DNA of 64,000 nucleotides, from assembly GCA_965178125.1 (NCBI GenBank), contig OZ237741.1, forward strand, positions 1,391,663 through 1,455,662, in the 5' to 3' direction. Shown piece by piece: positions 13,156 to 26,400 of the stretch. The DNA is from Bilabrum cf. latius. Its lineage: Eukaryota > Bigyra: Bicosoecida > Bigyra > Bicosoecida. Both the position numbers and the translations under genes were made by a program. Below the pieces are notes generated by a model. That model was not told the DNA's origin. It worked only from the letters and a program-made list of their open reading frames with translations, and made no database searches. Each line of letters opens with the position of its first letter. The first letter of the stretch is position 1.

Positions 13156-13323
13156 CCAGATAAATTTCAATCAGATACTGTAGCCAAATCTTGTCAATCT
13201 TTGACTGCAGCTTTCTTTTAACAGCAACGATGTGGGTCCTGCAGTCAATGTGTGACGACTGCCACTCAGTGACGAGGAATTTTGGCAGGGGAGCGATGCA
13301 CAGCACATAGTGAACATGCTTGG
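13156..13323. promoter_or_regulatory. Shared divergent promoter interval
   Basis: This 168-bp spacer separates the start codons of the UNC-45-like gene (minus) and the biotin ligase gene (plus), so it should hold both promoters. It is less GC-rich than the flanking coding sequence. I see no motif I can name. The role is inferred from position only. Confidence 0.4.
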
Positions 13324-14625
13324 ATGAAAGTTGGAAAGGTCGCAGTGAGATCCTGGCGCTTGAGTAGCGCTAAGCTGCCCAGAGACTGGGCTAGGGCATT
13401 GGCTGCAACCGTCGGCTCAGAGACTGCTAGAAACCATACTATTGGCCATCGTGACACAGCATGCGGGTCAGTTGGTCACTACGGTATAGATATTGATGAG
13501 ATACATTCGACACAAGATGCTGCCGTGGTATTCGCGCGTCGGGTGGGAGCGGTAGAGTCGCACGGAGCTGTCATATCAGCTCGCCGATAGACAGCAGGCC
13601 GCGGGAGAGGCAAGCATGAATGGCATAGTCCACTTGGTTGCTACATGAGCTCAATGTGTGTCCGTGTTCCAAGCACCAGCGTTGCATCGTTGCCGATCGT
13701 GCAGCACTTGGCGGCGATCGCATCGTGCCGGGCAGCCCAGCAGCTCGCTCAAATGCAGTCCGAGCGCGCCGGCGGCCGATCACTTGACGTCCGAATCAAA
13801 TGGCCAAATGACATATACGCATGCCCCATTGATCACAGTGAGGCTTCCACTGCTGCAAGCAGCGCGAGCAGCAGCAGCTCGCTGCCCGCGCCCAGGTCGT
13901 CGTACAGCAAGGTGGGCGGCATCCTGTGCACCACGGAGCTGGTGCACGACCTTCCTGTACCTGCACAAGGCAGCACGAGCGGCGCGGGCAGTGCGGTCTC
14001 GCCGCGAGGCGCGCGCTCTGGCTCTTCGTCCTACGTTGTGGTGGTGGGGCTCGGGCTGAACGTGTGGGGCACCAGCCCATTCGAGTCCTTGCGATCGCTG
14101 GCTTTCAGAGACGATGCAAGGGTCTGTGCATTGGAGGATAGGGGAGGAGAGGCATCAGGTGGAGCGGGGGAAGAAGTGGCGAGGGGATAGACGGCAGGGG
14201 AAGACGAATTTAGATACGAAACAGGAGGGGAGCTGCTGCACAGCGAACTGAGAGAGCTGCTCTCGATTGAGTGGGGCCGGGTCTGGGATCAGTTCATGCC
14301 ACCGGGGGGCGGTGGAGAAATGGCGGGTGTGCTGCCAACGAGGGAATACGAGTCTTTGTGGCTGCATTCGGGCCAAGAGGTGGCAGCCTGCGCCCCGGAG
14401 GACGTGCCTGCTGCGGGCGAGCCGGAGGACCCCGAGGCGGCTTCCAGCAAAGGGTCGGCTACCAGCGGCTCCATGCTACGAATGAGAGTGGAAGGCGTTA
14501 GTCCTACGGGTGGGTTGATGGCCACATGCATGGAGGGCATGCAGAAGGGGACGACCTGGGAGCTGACAGCACACGGGCACTCGTTTGACCTGATGAAAGG
14601 ACTTGTAAGGCGGCGAGTGACATGA
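13324..14625 (+). CDS. Biotin-protein ligase (holocarboxylase synthetase), 433 aa
   Basis: Single exon from ATG 13324 to TGA 14623-14625. It attaches biotin to carboxylases through biotinyl-5'-AMP. Family motifs appear in order: the N-terminal DEIHSTQDAA, the nucleotide/biotin loop ARR*TAGRGRG with WHSPLGCYM, the core RIKWPNDIY, KVGGILCTTEL, and VVVGLGLNVWG. A C-terminal domain follows, ending GTTWELTAHGHSFDLMKGL. The TAG at 13588-13590 falls on the Gln of the [Q]-T-x-G-[RK]-G-R-G loop, which is strongly conserved in BirA/HCS enzymes, so it is prime evidence that UAG means Gln. A second in-frame TAG is at 14188. A Ser-rich insertion follows KWPNDI. The ATG chosen is the first in frame after an open but non-conserved stretch. 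Divergent from the UNC-45 gene. Confidence 0.88.
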
Positions 14626-14770
14626 GAGGGTGCAGCAGCTTATAGCTAGAAGCTCACGGTTCGGTTTGCGAGGGGCTGCCTGTTCAGCCTGTGATGAGCG
14701 GTCGCAAATGCACACCACAGCATTGCGTTGGTCTGCGGGGTCGTGCCTGCTACGTCAATCTAGTTTGTTC

Positions 14771-15881
14771 ATGGCAACTACTGCATCTACTGATACATGG
14801 AGTAGCAAGTGGAGACAACTGGCTTCGTTTGAGAGTTAGGTTGAGTTAGGCATCCGCAAGACCTAGAGGACGATACAAAAGATTCTTCCAGTAAGCGCTA
14901 TGCACGAATGGTGCCATCAGTATATCAGAATGCTGCAGGCACTCTTTTCTATTCAGTTCAGTCTTGCATTCGCAGACAGGGCTGGCAGCAGATTTGAATT
15001 CTGGCCGTGCCCGAACACACTTTCAGCACCGCGACGGAATCAGAGATGAATTGTCAGTCATTTATGGCACACGAGATACACAACACGATCCATTGGCAAT
15101 TGCTGAGCGTTTTCGAAGCTGCAGAGAAGCTTTGGGGGAGCACTACACGGAGATACTAGCCAAGTTGCGCGACGAGGAAACAGAGCTCGCGAAGTTTGCC
15201 CCACTAGACTAGACCCGTCCCGCTGATGCTATAAAATATAGTGTAAGGAAATTAGATTAGAGCACGGGTCAAGTGGCTGCCACTCTGGACCCCTCACCAA
15301 TAAAAGTCGATCATGACCGAGCACAACCTGCTGTGCCAACCGCGGCCGAGGCCCCCACAAGGGAACGGAAAGGCCCAGCAAAATTCTCTGCAAGCTCTCG
15401 TCTGGAAACCAAGGAGTTTGGATTGCGAGCTGCCCTCAAGCGGATCAGCGGGGTACGCTGGCGCGCCAGGGACCGAGCCTGCTGGCCTGCAGCTCTCGAG
15501 GCTGCCGCAGCTGTACGGGTCTCCAGGCAGCAGCACCAGCCCCTGGCCCACTGGATCACAGGCATGCTTCAAAAAGGGTAGAGCTTTGCAGTGGGCGACT
15601 CATCCCGCCGACACGGAGAGACTGGCGGCGGGCACCACCCGATCGCGGTGCAGTGGACTGCCGAGGACCGTGACATCGTCCACACCCAGGTGCTGGCCGT
15701 GCTGCGCCAGAACCTGCAGGTTCCGGTTGCATCCTCTGCAGAATCCCCAGAGGAGCCCCTCTCCTTGCCCTCGCTGGCATCCTAGCTGGGGGCCTCTCTC
15801 TGCGTGCAGCTGCCTGCCTCTCTCCTCGTGGGACTGGCTGGCGCTGGCACTGGCAGTTGTGTCACAAGTGGCGGGGAGGGC

Positions 15882-15939
<58 letters not shown>

Positions 15940-17015
15940 GCGAGGGCAAGGTCGCGGTGCCGGGCCATGCCGAGCGCTCTGTTCGCCTCGCTGCTGCCCT
16001 CCTGCGCATGGACACCTGGCATGCGATGCGGCTGGCAGCCTCAATCCAGCGCAGGGTCGTTCACCACAGCACCGACGCCGTGTTGGCCGAGCTGCTCTGC
16101 CTCGGTTTGCAGATGGCGGCTGACGCCCTGTCTGGTCTCTGCTCTGCCACGGCACGCGCACGAACCCTTGCCGAGCGGAGACAGGCGGCGGCACTCCGAG
16201 CTGCGCAGGACGAGACCAGTGAAGGAGCAGCCAACAGCGGCCCGCAGGCGGCCGTGCGTGCCCCGTCCCCAGGCGAACGCAAGCGGAGGGCGCGCACCAC
16301 TGCCAAGCTGGCGGTGTGGCGAGCGTAGAAGGAGCAGGCACAGGCCAGTCGGGAAGCTGAGGCTAAAGAGTAGGCCGCTCACCGCAGGGCGCACTCGCGA
16401 GCCAGAATCGAGGCTCGCCGCCAGGCATTCAAGCAAGCTCTGCAGAGCGCTGGGCGAGATCCGAAGCAGACTACGGTTGCCAGCAGATCTGGCGCAAGGG
16501 TGCTGCCAAAGACCGGTCCTCCTCCCAGCGCCGAGGAACTTGCAGCCAGGCAAAAGGCTGCTCTGGAAACAGCCCGCAAGCGCAGAGCCACTCTTTAGGC
16601 ACGGCACGCTCGCCAAGAAGCCGCACGGCTCGCAAGCCGAGGCCTTGTGGCACGCGTATCATGCCCTCCTGCCCCTGGCGAGGATAGCAGCACAGCGGCT
16701 GGGCACTCTGAGAATATGCCCTCACTCTCCTCTCCTATCAAGGTGGTCGCCAGAGCCCCCAAGGCGGTGGTACAAGCCAAACGGTCTCGAGGCCGGGTGC
16801 TTAGAGCCACGGCCTCTCGCAAGACTGCAGCTGTGACCACTACGGAGCTGAGGGATCGTCTTCGTGCGCTCAGCTAGGCTGCCACGCACGACCGGCAGAT
16901 CGCATCCAGCGCAGGCTCACTCATGTCGGAGCGCGCTGCATTCGGTGTGGGCGGCAGGATCGACTTTGCCCGGGGTCCTGGCTCCAGGCGGGGCACAGCC
17001 TCCTGGATGCTGTGA
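14771..17015 (+). CDS. Hypothetical basic Arg/Ala-rich protein with Gly-Glu repeat, about 702 aa
   Basis: Exon 2 (14976-17015) is one continuous frame ending at TGA 17013-17015, with about eight in-frame TAGs read as Gln (15210, 15579, 16326 among them). A first exon 14771-14839 is proposed because a short frame from ATG 14771 meets a phase-0 GTTGAG donor, and an acceptor ending CGCAG precedes 14976; this donor is weak, so the 5' end is uncertain. The protein has an acidic/helical N-terminus (LGEHYTEILAKLRDEETELA), a (Gly-Glu)n run, and long Arg/Ala/Lys/Gln-rich segments from about 16150 to 16900 that look like extended helix or coiled coil (for example RIEARRQAFKQALQSAG). It is strongly basic. 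I do not recognise the family; a cytoskeleton- or nucleic-acid-binding role is only a guess from composition. It converges on the TatD gene 60 bp away. Confidence 0.6.
15882..15948 (+). repeat. GGCGAG hexanucleotide run coding Gly-Glu
   Basis: About eleven near-perfect copies of GGCGAG lie inside the basic protein gene and encode alternating Gly-Glu. The unit keeps the frame, so length changes would be tolerated. One GGCGAA and one GGCAAG variant are near the 3' end. Confidence 0.85.
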
Positions 17016-17075
17016 TGGAGCTAGTCTAACTGGGGAGCCTCCAGTCCATGTGGTTGATATAAATCTCGGCAGCCT

Positions 17076-18641
17076 TCACACTCCAGCACCAGATGCAGCA
17101 GGCCCACCGCTGGAGTGGGCAACAGGCAAACCACCAGGCTCGGCTGCACCTTTCGATGGAGGATCCCGCGAACACTCAGCCTCGTACCCAACCGCACCCG
17201 ATCCAGAGACATACCGCACGGTAGACGCTCTGCCGGTCACCCCAGGACCAGCACCAGCCCCATCGCCAGCGCGTGCACCCCCGGATCCGATGCCTCCGAA
17301 CCTGCAGCTTACCCGGTACTCCCTGGCCTTGATCAACTATCGGATGCGGGGGAACAGCCCAAGCGCTGTCTTGGTGGTGGCAGCCGCCACCTCCTCCACG
17401 CCAATGCCCTTGATCGCTGCGAGTCCGGCCAGCGCGATGGACGTGTTTTCGGGGGCATTCGTCTCTTTGCCATCTGTCGGGTGCAGCGCTGGACTGTCTG
17501 TCTCGAGGCACAGGGCATCCATTGGCAGCAGTCGCGCCATCTTTTGCAGGCACCTATCTCTGCCCAGGCAGGCCGCCACGGAGAACTTGAGGCCCAGGGA
17601 CGCGCCCCTCACTGCGTGCTTGGCTTTGCCGTCGAATGCGTGCAGCAGGGCACGACACTTGGGTGCGGGGTGTGGGGTTGTTGTGTCTGTCCCACCATGA
17701 CTGGCAGTGGCAGCGGGTGCCTTGCTCTCTACCCTGGGGTCCTGCAGGAGCATGTCGATGGCGTAGTGGCCTGCCTGCCGGCTGTGTACGTTGACAGCTA
17801 GGCCGGCACTCACGGCGTGATCTATCTAGGCTGAGAAGACCCGTGCTTGATTGCTCTTGACCTCCACTGCATCCACTCTGGACCGAGCTGGACCAAGGGA
17901 AGGCACGCAGGTTGCAGCCTGCATTGAGCCACGTGCGGGCTGGTCCGCAAGCTCGCCAGTTCCAGTTGCTGATTTGGCGGTGCTAGTAGTCTATATGGCG
18001 CACTTCAACGTTCGCGGGCAGTAGTCCAGCCCGCACTCGCCGACGCCAACCACCATTTCAGCGTGCAGCTGCAGCATACCCATGACCTCGTCCAGTTCGG
18101 CAGCCGTAGGGTGTGTCCAGCCCGGTTGTACTGGGTGCAATCCAATGCATGGCGCCATTATACTCCACTCAATAGGATCGTTCGCGGACAAAACGCCCCC
18201 AGGCTTGCGCTCGGCAGCGAAGTCTGGTGCAGCCGCGTCCAAGGAGGCATCGACTGTCGACTTTGAGGGTACACACCAAGCCTTCTACTGTACATCTGCC
18301 CGACCAAAAAGTTCAACTGCTTGCTTTGCATTTTCGACAACAGCTACGAGCGCACCAACGCTGTGGGCTGCAGCAGAAGAAAGACTGACGTCCCAATCCC
18401 CCATGGCTGGATCCACAAGGTGGCAGTGCGAGTCAATGATTGTACTTGAATCCCATACCCACGGCTCCTTTTGTACTCTTGCCATGCCGCCAGAGCTCTT
18501 GGCGCGGCGCGAGCCCGACTGCCCCTCTTCGTTCTGGGCACACCGTGTGACAGTTGCACTTTGGGCGCACCGCGGCACTGCAGTGCTGTCTAGCAAACAA
18601 TTACTCGGCAAAAACAGCAACATTCCCAGGCACCGAATCAT
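17076..18641 (-). CDS. TatD-family metal-dependent deoxyribonuclease, about 521 aa
   Basis: One frame from ATG 18641 to TGA 17078-17076. TatD enzymes are metal-dependent TIM-barrel nucleases. Visible motifs in order: IDSHCHLVDP (metal-binding H-x-H), APCIGLHPVQPGW, VVGVGECGLDY (catalytic Glu), RVFSA*IDHAVSAGLAVNVHSR, LLHAFDGKAKHA, ALCLETDSPALHP and a final AAATTKTALGLFPRIR. Four TAGs are read as Gln (18287, 17993, 17828, 17339); the one at 17828-17826 sits at the family position of a conserved Gln in F-x-x-Q-[LI]. An insert of about 50 residues follows GLDYCPRTLK and is in frame, so it may be translated or a cryptic intron. The Gly/Ala-rich tail of about 87 residues after LFPRIR is unusual for TatD. 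An alternative start at ATG 18485 would remove a poorly conserved N-terminus. Confidence 0.85.
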
Positions 18642-18656
18642 GCTATCGTCTTGAAT

Positions 18657-21197
18657 ATGGCATTTAGATTCAATTATTTGTAGCGTAGGCAAGCATTGTG
18701 CCTGCATAAGCTACGGTGGATCTCATGCAGTGCCTCGAACTATCGAGCGAACAAGAAGCCTATTCTACCTAAGAAGCCCTCTTTGAAGGACTCTTTGGTG
18801 CACGCATCGTTGGCTAGCCTCCGCACAGACTACGAAAAAGCAGTTGCCCGCGCTACCGCTCCTACGGATGCCACCTCGGCAAAAGCAGGCTCCTCACAGC
18901 TGCTGGAGCGAGCAGATGGAGCCGAGACGCCTGCGTCCGGCAGCGATACTCCGAAATCTACAGCAGTAGACTCGAGAAAGCTTTTGTCAAGAGGGTCAAT
19001 GGTTGATAGATAGAGACGAGGTGGTGGCAGATCTCTGGATTTCACGGCAATTGACCCGATGCACGTCCCGAAACCCAAGTCGTATTTGAAGACTCACTCA
19101 GACAAGATTATGGACTATGAGGAAGAGTCCCCTTTGCCTGAAATGCACGAAGCGGATGAGTAGGGGCCTGATAGCCCGATGCATGTGATTCGCTCGTATG
19201 TCGTGGATGCTGTGTCGGACGACGAGGCGGGCTACGACACCACCGTGGGGGACGAGACCGACCTGGATTTTAGCTCCGACGATGCACTTGTTGATCCTGA
19301 GAGCGGGTACCACGAGGGAGGGGCCCTCTCGCACCAGGCGGGATAGAGCAGCAAGGGTGCAGCAGGAGGCACGCGAGCCCCCGACTCCACAGCCAAGGCG
19401 TTCTACGAGATGCGAAAGGCGCAGCGGGAGGCGGCCATGGCTCGGCTGGAGAGGAGCGTCAGGGATGGGCCCCGCTCCTAGCTGCTGATTGACGAGCGCG
19501 TGGAGGGCAACGAGGACGAGCAGGCAGGCGGCTCTGGAGCAGGGGCTCGCGCTCGCAGGGGCCGCTCCCTCTGGTCCGCGAATCGGCGCAGCGCCGCGGA
19601 GGTGCAGCTCCGGTGGCTTCCCTTCGACGTGAAGCGCAGGCGGAGCAAGCGACTAGTGCCCCTCGGGGCCGTCAGACCGCCGCGGTACCTGGGCAGGGGG
19701 CGCGGCATGCAGCAGTTCCAGGCCAGGGTGGCCAGGGTGTTCCCTGAGGTGCTGCAGCGGGCAGCCAGGGGGATGGCGAGGCGCAGGGAGGAGCAGGGTG
19801 AGAGGGAGGCGGGCAGGCGGGCGGCAGTGGGGGCAGATGCAGCGGCGCTGGTGGCGCCTGGCCAGGCTCAGCTGGAGACTGGGACCGATCTCGTGGATGG
19901 GGGTGGGACCGGCCTGGCGGACTCTGGGCTGCAGCGGGTCGGAAGCGGGAGCGGGTCTGCTGATGCCTTGGAAGACATCTTCAGCACGCCCGATGAGCTG
20001 GCTGCGTCTACCGCCCGGCAGCTGCAGGTGCCAAGCAGCATGGCCCTGTCTGCCTCTCAGCGGCAGGGGGCCCTCATGGGTGCACTGGCGCACCCGTCCA
20101 TCCTGCCTCCGCCTCCAGACGGCCGGTCCAGGGTGCGTGCGTCTGACGTGGCCAGGCAGCTGACCGTGGTGGCCCCTCAGTGGGTGGGGATCACGCCGGC
20201 CAACCAGCAGGAGGTGATGGACATGATGCCGGTGACGATCCCGGACCCCCCTCGCGAGGACATGGATTGGGTGTGGCTGCCAGAGGTCAGGTCGGCGGTG
20301 CTCATGCCCATGGACGGGTGGAGCACGTACAAGGGCTGGGCGGTGCAGACGGGCATGTCAACGTTCCACGCGGTAGTGTGCCCCAGCGGAGAGCATCCCG
20401 CGAGACACATGCTCGGGCTGGACCTTAGAGTGATCCACGGGGTGGCCTCGCATCCGTTCCACGACGGGGGCCCGGCTGCCTTCGCGGAGCACATGGTGGG
20501 CCACTTCATGCGGGAGCTCGAGACGGGGGCCAGCATCGGATCCACCGCACCAGAGGGCCACAAGGAGGATATTGATGCGCTGAGGGCCATGGCGCTCTAG
20601 GACAGTCCGGCGGGCAACGCGGTGGACGCAGTGGACTCGTGGTCGCACTCTCCCGTGGAGGGCGTCACGGCCTACGGTCTTGAATTCGTCTGCAGGCGAC
20701 CCCTCGGCCGGGCTCGCAAGCGTATGAAGGGCGACTTAAACCCAAGCTTCGTGCGGGCCAGCGGTGAATTGGTGCAGCTGACTCTCGATGGGGGCAACGG
20801 GAGTGGGTCTGGCGATGGTGCCCTGGACGATGACGCCATCGCGGGGCTCTCCGCGGAGGAGATCTTGCGCATGGACGAGTTCACGCGACCCACGGAGGAT
20901 GCACTCGAGACCGCATTCCAGCAGGTGGCTCGCGAGCAGGACCGGGCCGACAGGGATGCAAAGGCGTACGGCTTCAACGAGTCCAACGAGGACCGTGCCG
21001 CTCGGATGGCTGTGCTGCAGGCTGGTCTCAGGGTCAGCTTGACTGTGACGGTGAACGAAGTGAATGACTTGGCCTCGGTGGTTGCGTTCAGCGCCCCAAC
21101 CGGTGTCTGGGTGGACGCCTGGGAGCAACACGGCCGGGACATGGTGGATCACTGCTACGTCAACTGGGCCGACCTGTCGCCGGACAAGTTCGAGTGA
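18657..21197 (+). CDS. Hypothetical protein, 846 aa
   Basis: Starts at ATG 18657 and reaches TGA 21195-21197 in one frame, provided six TAGs (18681, 19011, 19161, 19344, 19479, 20598) are read as Gln. No other in-frame ATG exists before 19000, so even the start depends on UAG being sense at codon 9. It has a basic N-terminus (RANKKPILPKKPSLKDSLVH), a long acidic segment (near 19190-19320, for example DDEAGYDTTVGDETDLD), an Arg-rich middle (19530-19800) and a more globular C-terminal third containing DMDWVWLPEVRSAVLMPMDG, GHFMRELETG and MVDHCYVNWADLSPDKFE. No signal or membrane segment is visible. I do not recognise the family. The alternating charge blocks suggest a nuclear or scaffold protein, which is weak inference. 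Confidence 0.7.
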
Positions 21198-21272
21198 GTG
21201 GCTGACCAGCGAATTGCATCTAGATATGTATCTGTACAGGCATTCAAAAAGACCACACAAGGCTCCCAACTC

Positions 21273-22820
<1,548 letters not shown>

Positions 22821-23479
22821 CTAGCGACGGCAGTTCAAGTTGCCGCCGCTGGGCAGCAATCGCTTGGTTCTGCACAGCCGACTTGATACCCTAAGCATGA
22901 ATACAACCTTATTATTGATTGCAGCGAACGAAGTATGGCTGAAGAGCAAACAGCCTGCGTTGTCAATCGAGAATGAGAAGCAAAACTTACGGGGTGGTGC
23001 CACGTCGCCATCGTGTAGAATTTGGCGGTTGCAATCTAACCGTTGCGCAAGGGCGCTTGATAACTTGATGCAAGATAACAATGCAGTGTGCTCAATGACA
23101 AGGTGACTCAGTAACACTGCCAAGCAGGCATGGTCCACCAGCACCGGTGCTCCGTCTGCGCGGGGAACAGGAAGCGATGGATACCTCAAGGGTCGGTCAC
23201 CGTTCATGAGTGCTACCCAACACTCAAATCTAGTTGAATTCAAGCCCCTTGAACTCCACGCGGAGCGACCACGCGGAGCGACCACGCGGAGCGACCACGC
23301 GGAGCGACCACAGTTTTGGTTCCGCAACAACAGGCTGCGGCGCCGATTCTCAACTGCAACTGACGTCCTTGTGGGCGCGTCACTCTACAAGCCGCCGAAA
23401 CTGCACTGGCTTGGCAGATCTTTTCGTTAAAGAACATCAGTTTGGCTAGATTGGGATCAAGTTTATCTGAGAGCACCAA
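22821..23479. other. Divergent intergenic region, 659 bp
   Basis: Separates the glutathione reductase start (minus) from the giant receptor start (plus) and presumably carries both promoters. It is AT-richer than the flanks and holds one 13-bp tandem repeat. Frames across it have no conserved features and none continues into a gene. Confidence 0.6.
23256..23311 (+). repeat. Four tandem copies of a 13-bp unit upstream of the giant receptor gene
   Basis: Unit CCACGCGGAGCGA begins at 23256, 23269, 23282 and 23295 with no mismatch, followed by a partial CCAC. It lies about 170-220 bp upstream of the receptor ATG. It could be a simple minisatellite or a cluster of binding sites; nothing in the sequence decides. 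Confidence 0.85.
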
Positions 23480-26400
23480 ATGGTGACCGTCAAGGCGAAA
23501 GCAGTGGCAGTCCGAGGGATTTTCCTCGTAACGGTAGTTGCGATCGTGTTAGCCGCACCCATCGCACGGGCCTAGATCAGCGAGCTTTCGTGCTCCGCTA
23601 CATTCGAAGATCTTGCGGTACCGACCATTGGGAGCGAAGTTGAGGTTCGTTGCCCCGGAGAGTGCCCCGCGGCCGAAGCGGATACCCTGGGTGGGTGTGG
23701 CCCTGTCTACAGCCAGGGTCCCGTTTGCTCCGGAGCTGCCCTCCAACTGTTTGGAAGCGCGTTCATGCGCCTTCGAAGATCATTTTTAATCCGCCGAGTT
23801 GACTTGTCAGGGCAGCTGGAAGGCTGCACAGCGCACAGTGTGCAGAGCTCCTCGGACACTTCACCATCTCAGGCGTTTGAGATCGTGGACGTCGAACGAA
23901 GTAAGCAAGGTTGTCAGATAAAATCGTAATTCCGTTTTATTCGGCCTTGGATCGCCTAAAGCGCGGTTCACTGACAAAAGCCAAACCCGCGAATTCGCAT
24001 GGATATTGATCGCGTTCTTGCTCTATCTTGGGGACTCTACATTCCATCCCTTACTGTCGACTTCGCAGTCACGATTTTGAACTGTGATGCACGTATGAAT
24101 CAGACCGAGCTTAGTTCCAGCAACCCAGCCGGATCGAGCCAGGCCTACGTGTGTCCCGCTAGCTGCCCGGCGAGCATCACCCCCGTGGTAGAGGGCTGCA
24201 GCACCTACTCGGATCGATCCTCTGTGTGCGCCGCTGCGGCGCATGATTTTGGTGGATTTGGCAGCTCGGGCGCTTTCGTGGCCACCACGCGGGCTGGACT
24301 CCCGTCCTACGGGGGTTAGTGCTCGAGGAACGGCGTATCACCTCAGGAGGGCATTGCCAGTGCCCTAGCCTTTGAGCTGGACAACGCGTGGACGCTGCCT
24401 GCGCGCGTACCGTCCGTGGACGTGCAACGCATCTCGGGAGAGGAGAGCAAGGTCCGTGTGAGCGCCCGAGTGCCCTCCTCGGGTGCAGCCGTGTCCTACA
24501 TGCAGATCGAGGCCGAGCCCCTCTGCTTCCAGGACGAATTCGAGGGGGCCACAGCCGACTTACAGGACAGGCACTGGACCTGGCACGCCCCGGCATGCCA
24601 GACAAACGCGCAGACATCCGGCAGCCGCTGTTTTCATTCCACCTCGCGCGCCTCGGGGGTGCTCACCATCAAGGCGGGGCCGGGGCTGCAAGTCTACCAC
24701 AACGACGACTTCGCACGACGCCGAGGCAACGCACCCATGCTCAAGAGACCGGAGGCATTTGAGCACTGGCACGACTGGAGCGTGGAGACGTACATCGATC
24801 CGACTAGTGGCAACGACGGTGGGCGGGTGGTGTCCAACATATGGGGCGGCATCATGATCCTGGACGCCGAGAGGAACGACGCACCCATCATCACATGCTT
24901 CATCGCGGTCTGGAGGAACAACGGCATCCGCGCGTGTAGGATCATGAATTCCCAAGCATCGTCTATCGCCACCGGTCCCGTCCCTACGAATCGCCGAGGA
25001 TGGATCCGTATATACTATAGCGCTGCCGCCCAGCGCTTCTCCTTCCAGTCTAAGGCTTCCATTAACGCGGACTGGGCCGAGTTTGGGACCCGTAATGCCG
25101 AATCTGCTGGTAACAACGGGCGTATCAACCGGTATCGTCCGGCGCTGTTCGTGAGAAACTGGAACGGGGGCACTCTTGCCTCTGCTAACACCGTGTACGT
25201 GCGCTTCGACCATTTCAGGACCCATGTGGCAGGTGCGTGTGGGGAAGAAGGCGTCAAGAATACGCTTGTGCACGTCCTGCCCGTCCCCCCTGGCACCCAG
25301 CCTGGCGCTTTGCTGCAGATGGACGTAACTGCCCCCGAGCGGGTACCCCACACATACCGAGTGGCAGCAGTGGGCGAGGTGGGCGTGGCAGGGCCGCTGT
25401 CCGAGATACCCACTGCTGGTGATGCGCCTAGCCGCCAGATTGGCTTTCCCCTCAGCTAGGCCGCCATTTCGAACCGAGGCCTCCGGTTTTGGTGGGACTT
25501 CACGAGGTTCAGGGGCCGCCTTACGGACGGTATCGGCAGCCCTGGTCTTCGACGGATTCAAAACGAGTTTGGCACCACGCACGCCTACCAAGGCGACCCA
25601 AACCGACGGCCAAAGCTGCGTACGGGGCTGCTCGGGCCCAACGCGGGCATCGTGACCACGAGTAGCGCGCAATTTCTCATCTCTGCACATCAGGACAACA
25701 CCGTCATCAACGGACCCAGGAATACGTTCTTTTTGATTGCTCGGTTCCGCAACCCAGGGGCCTGGACATGGATCTTTTCCAAAGGGAACGGAGCGGGTGC
25801 TGGTGACCAGGCGTACGGAGCCCTTCTCGGGGCGGGATAGCATTACGCGTTCAGGTTCTCCGGGAGGAGGGCTCCTCAGTACGGGCTAACCTCCAATGAC
25901 GGAACCATCCGCCAAACGTCTTTCTCCAACAATCAGATGGTGGCTCTCATCGAGTACAGGACCGATTATTCGTTCTGCATCCACTGCCGCTCAATGTGGA
26001 TGCGTCTAAACGAGCGCGGTGCGAGCATTGCTGACGGATTTGGTGCATCCCCCATCTTTCCTGGCGGCCCACGCAACAGCTACAAAGCCATGCAGCACAT
26101 CAGCGGGCCCATGTCACCCGCTGGACGATTCTTCAACGTGCAGCCGACCAACACGGACCCGTTCCATTTCCTCGCCAATGAAGCGGGGCAGGCCACGCCC
26201 CAGGCCGAGGTGCTCGAGTTCATTCACTTTAAGGGCGGGAACGCAAACGTGTGGGGGGCGGATTACACTGCAATGAAGCAGTACTTTGACGACAAATACG
26301 GGCGTCCTTCCCGCTGCAGCGTCCCAGAGCTGATGCTGGCGAGCAACTGGTCCTCACATGCGTCCTGGTCCGACTGCAGCTCGCGCACCAACCCTGAAGG

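Noticed and set aside
24560-25843. 427-codon minus-strand frame
   Set aside because: Antisense to the giant receptor exon; lacks any conserved feature.
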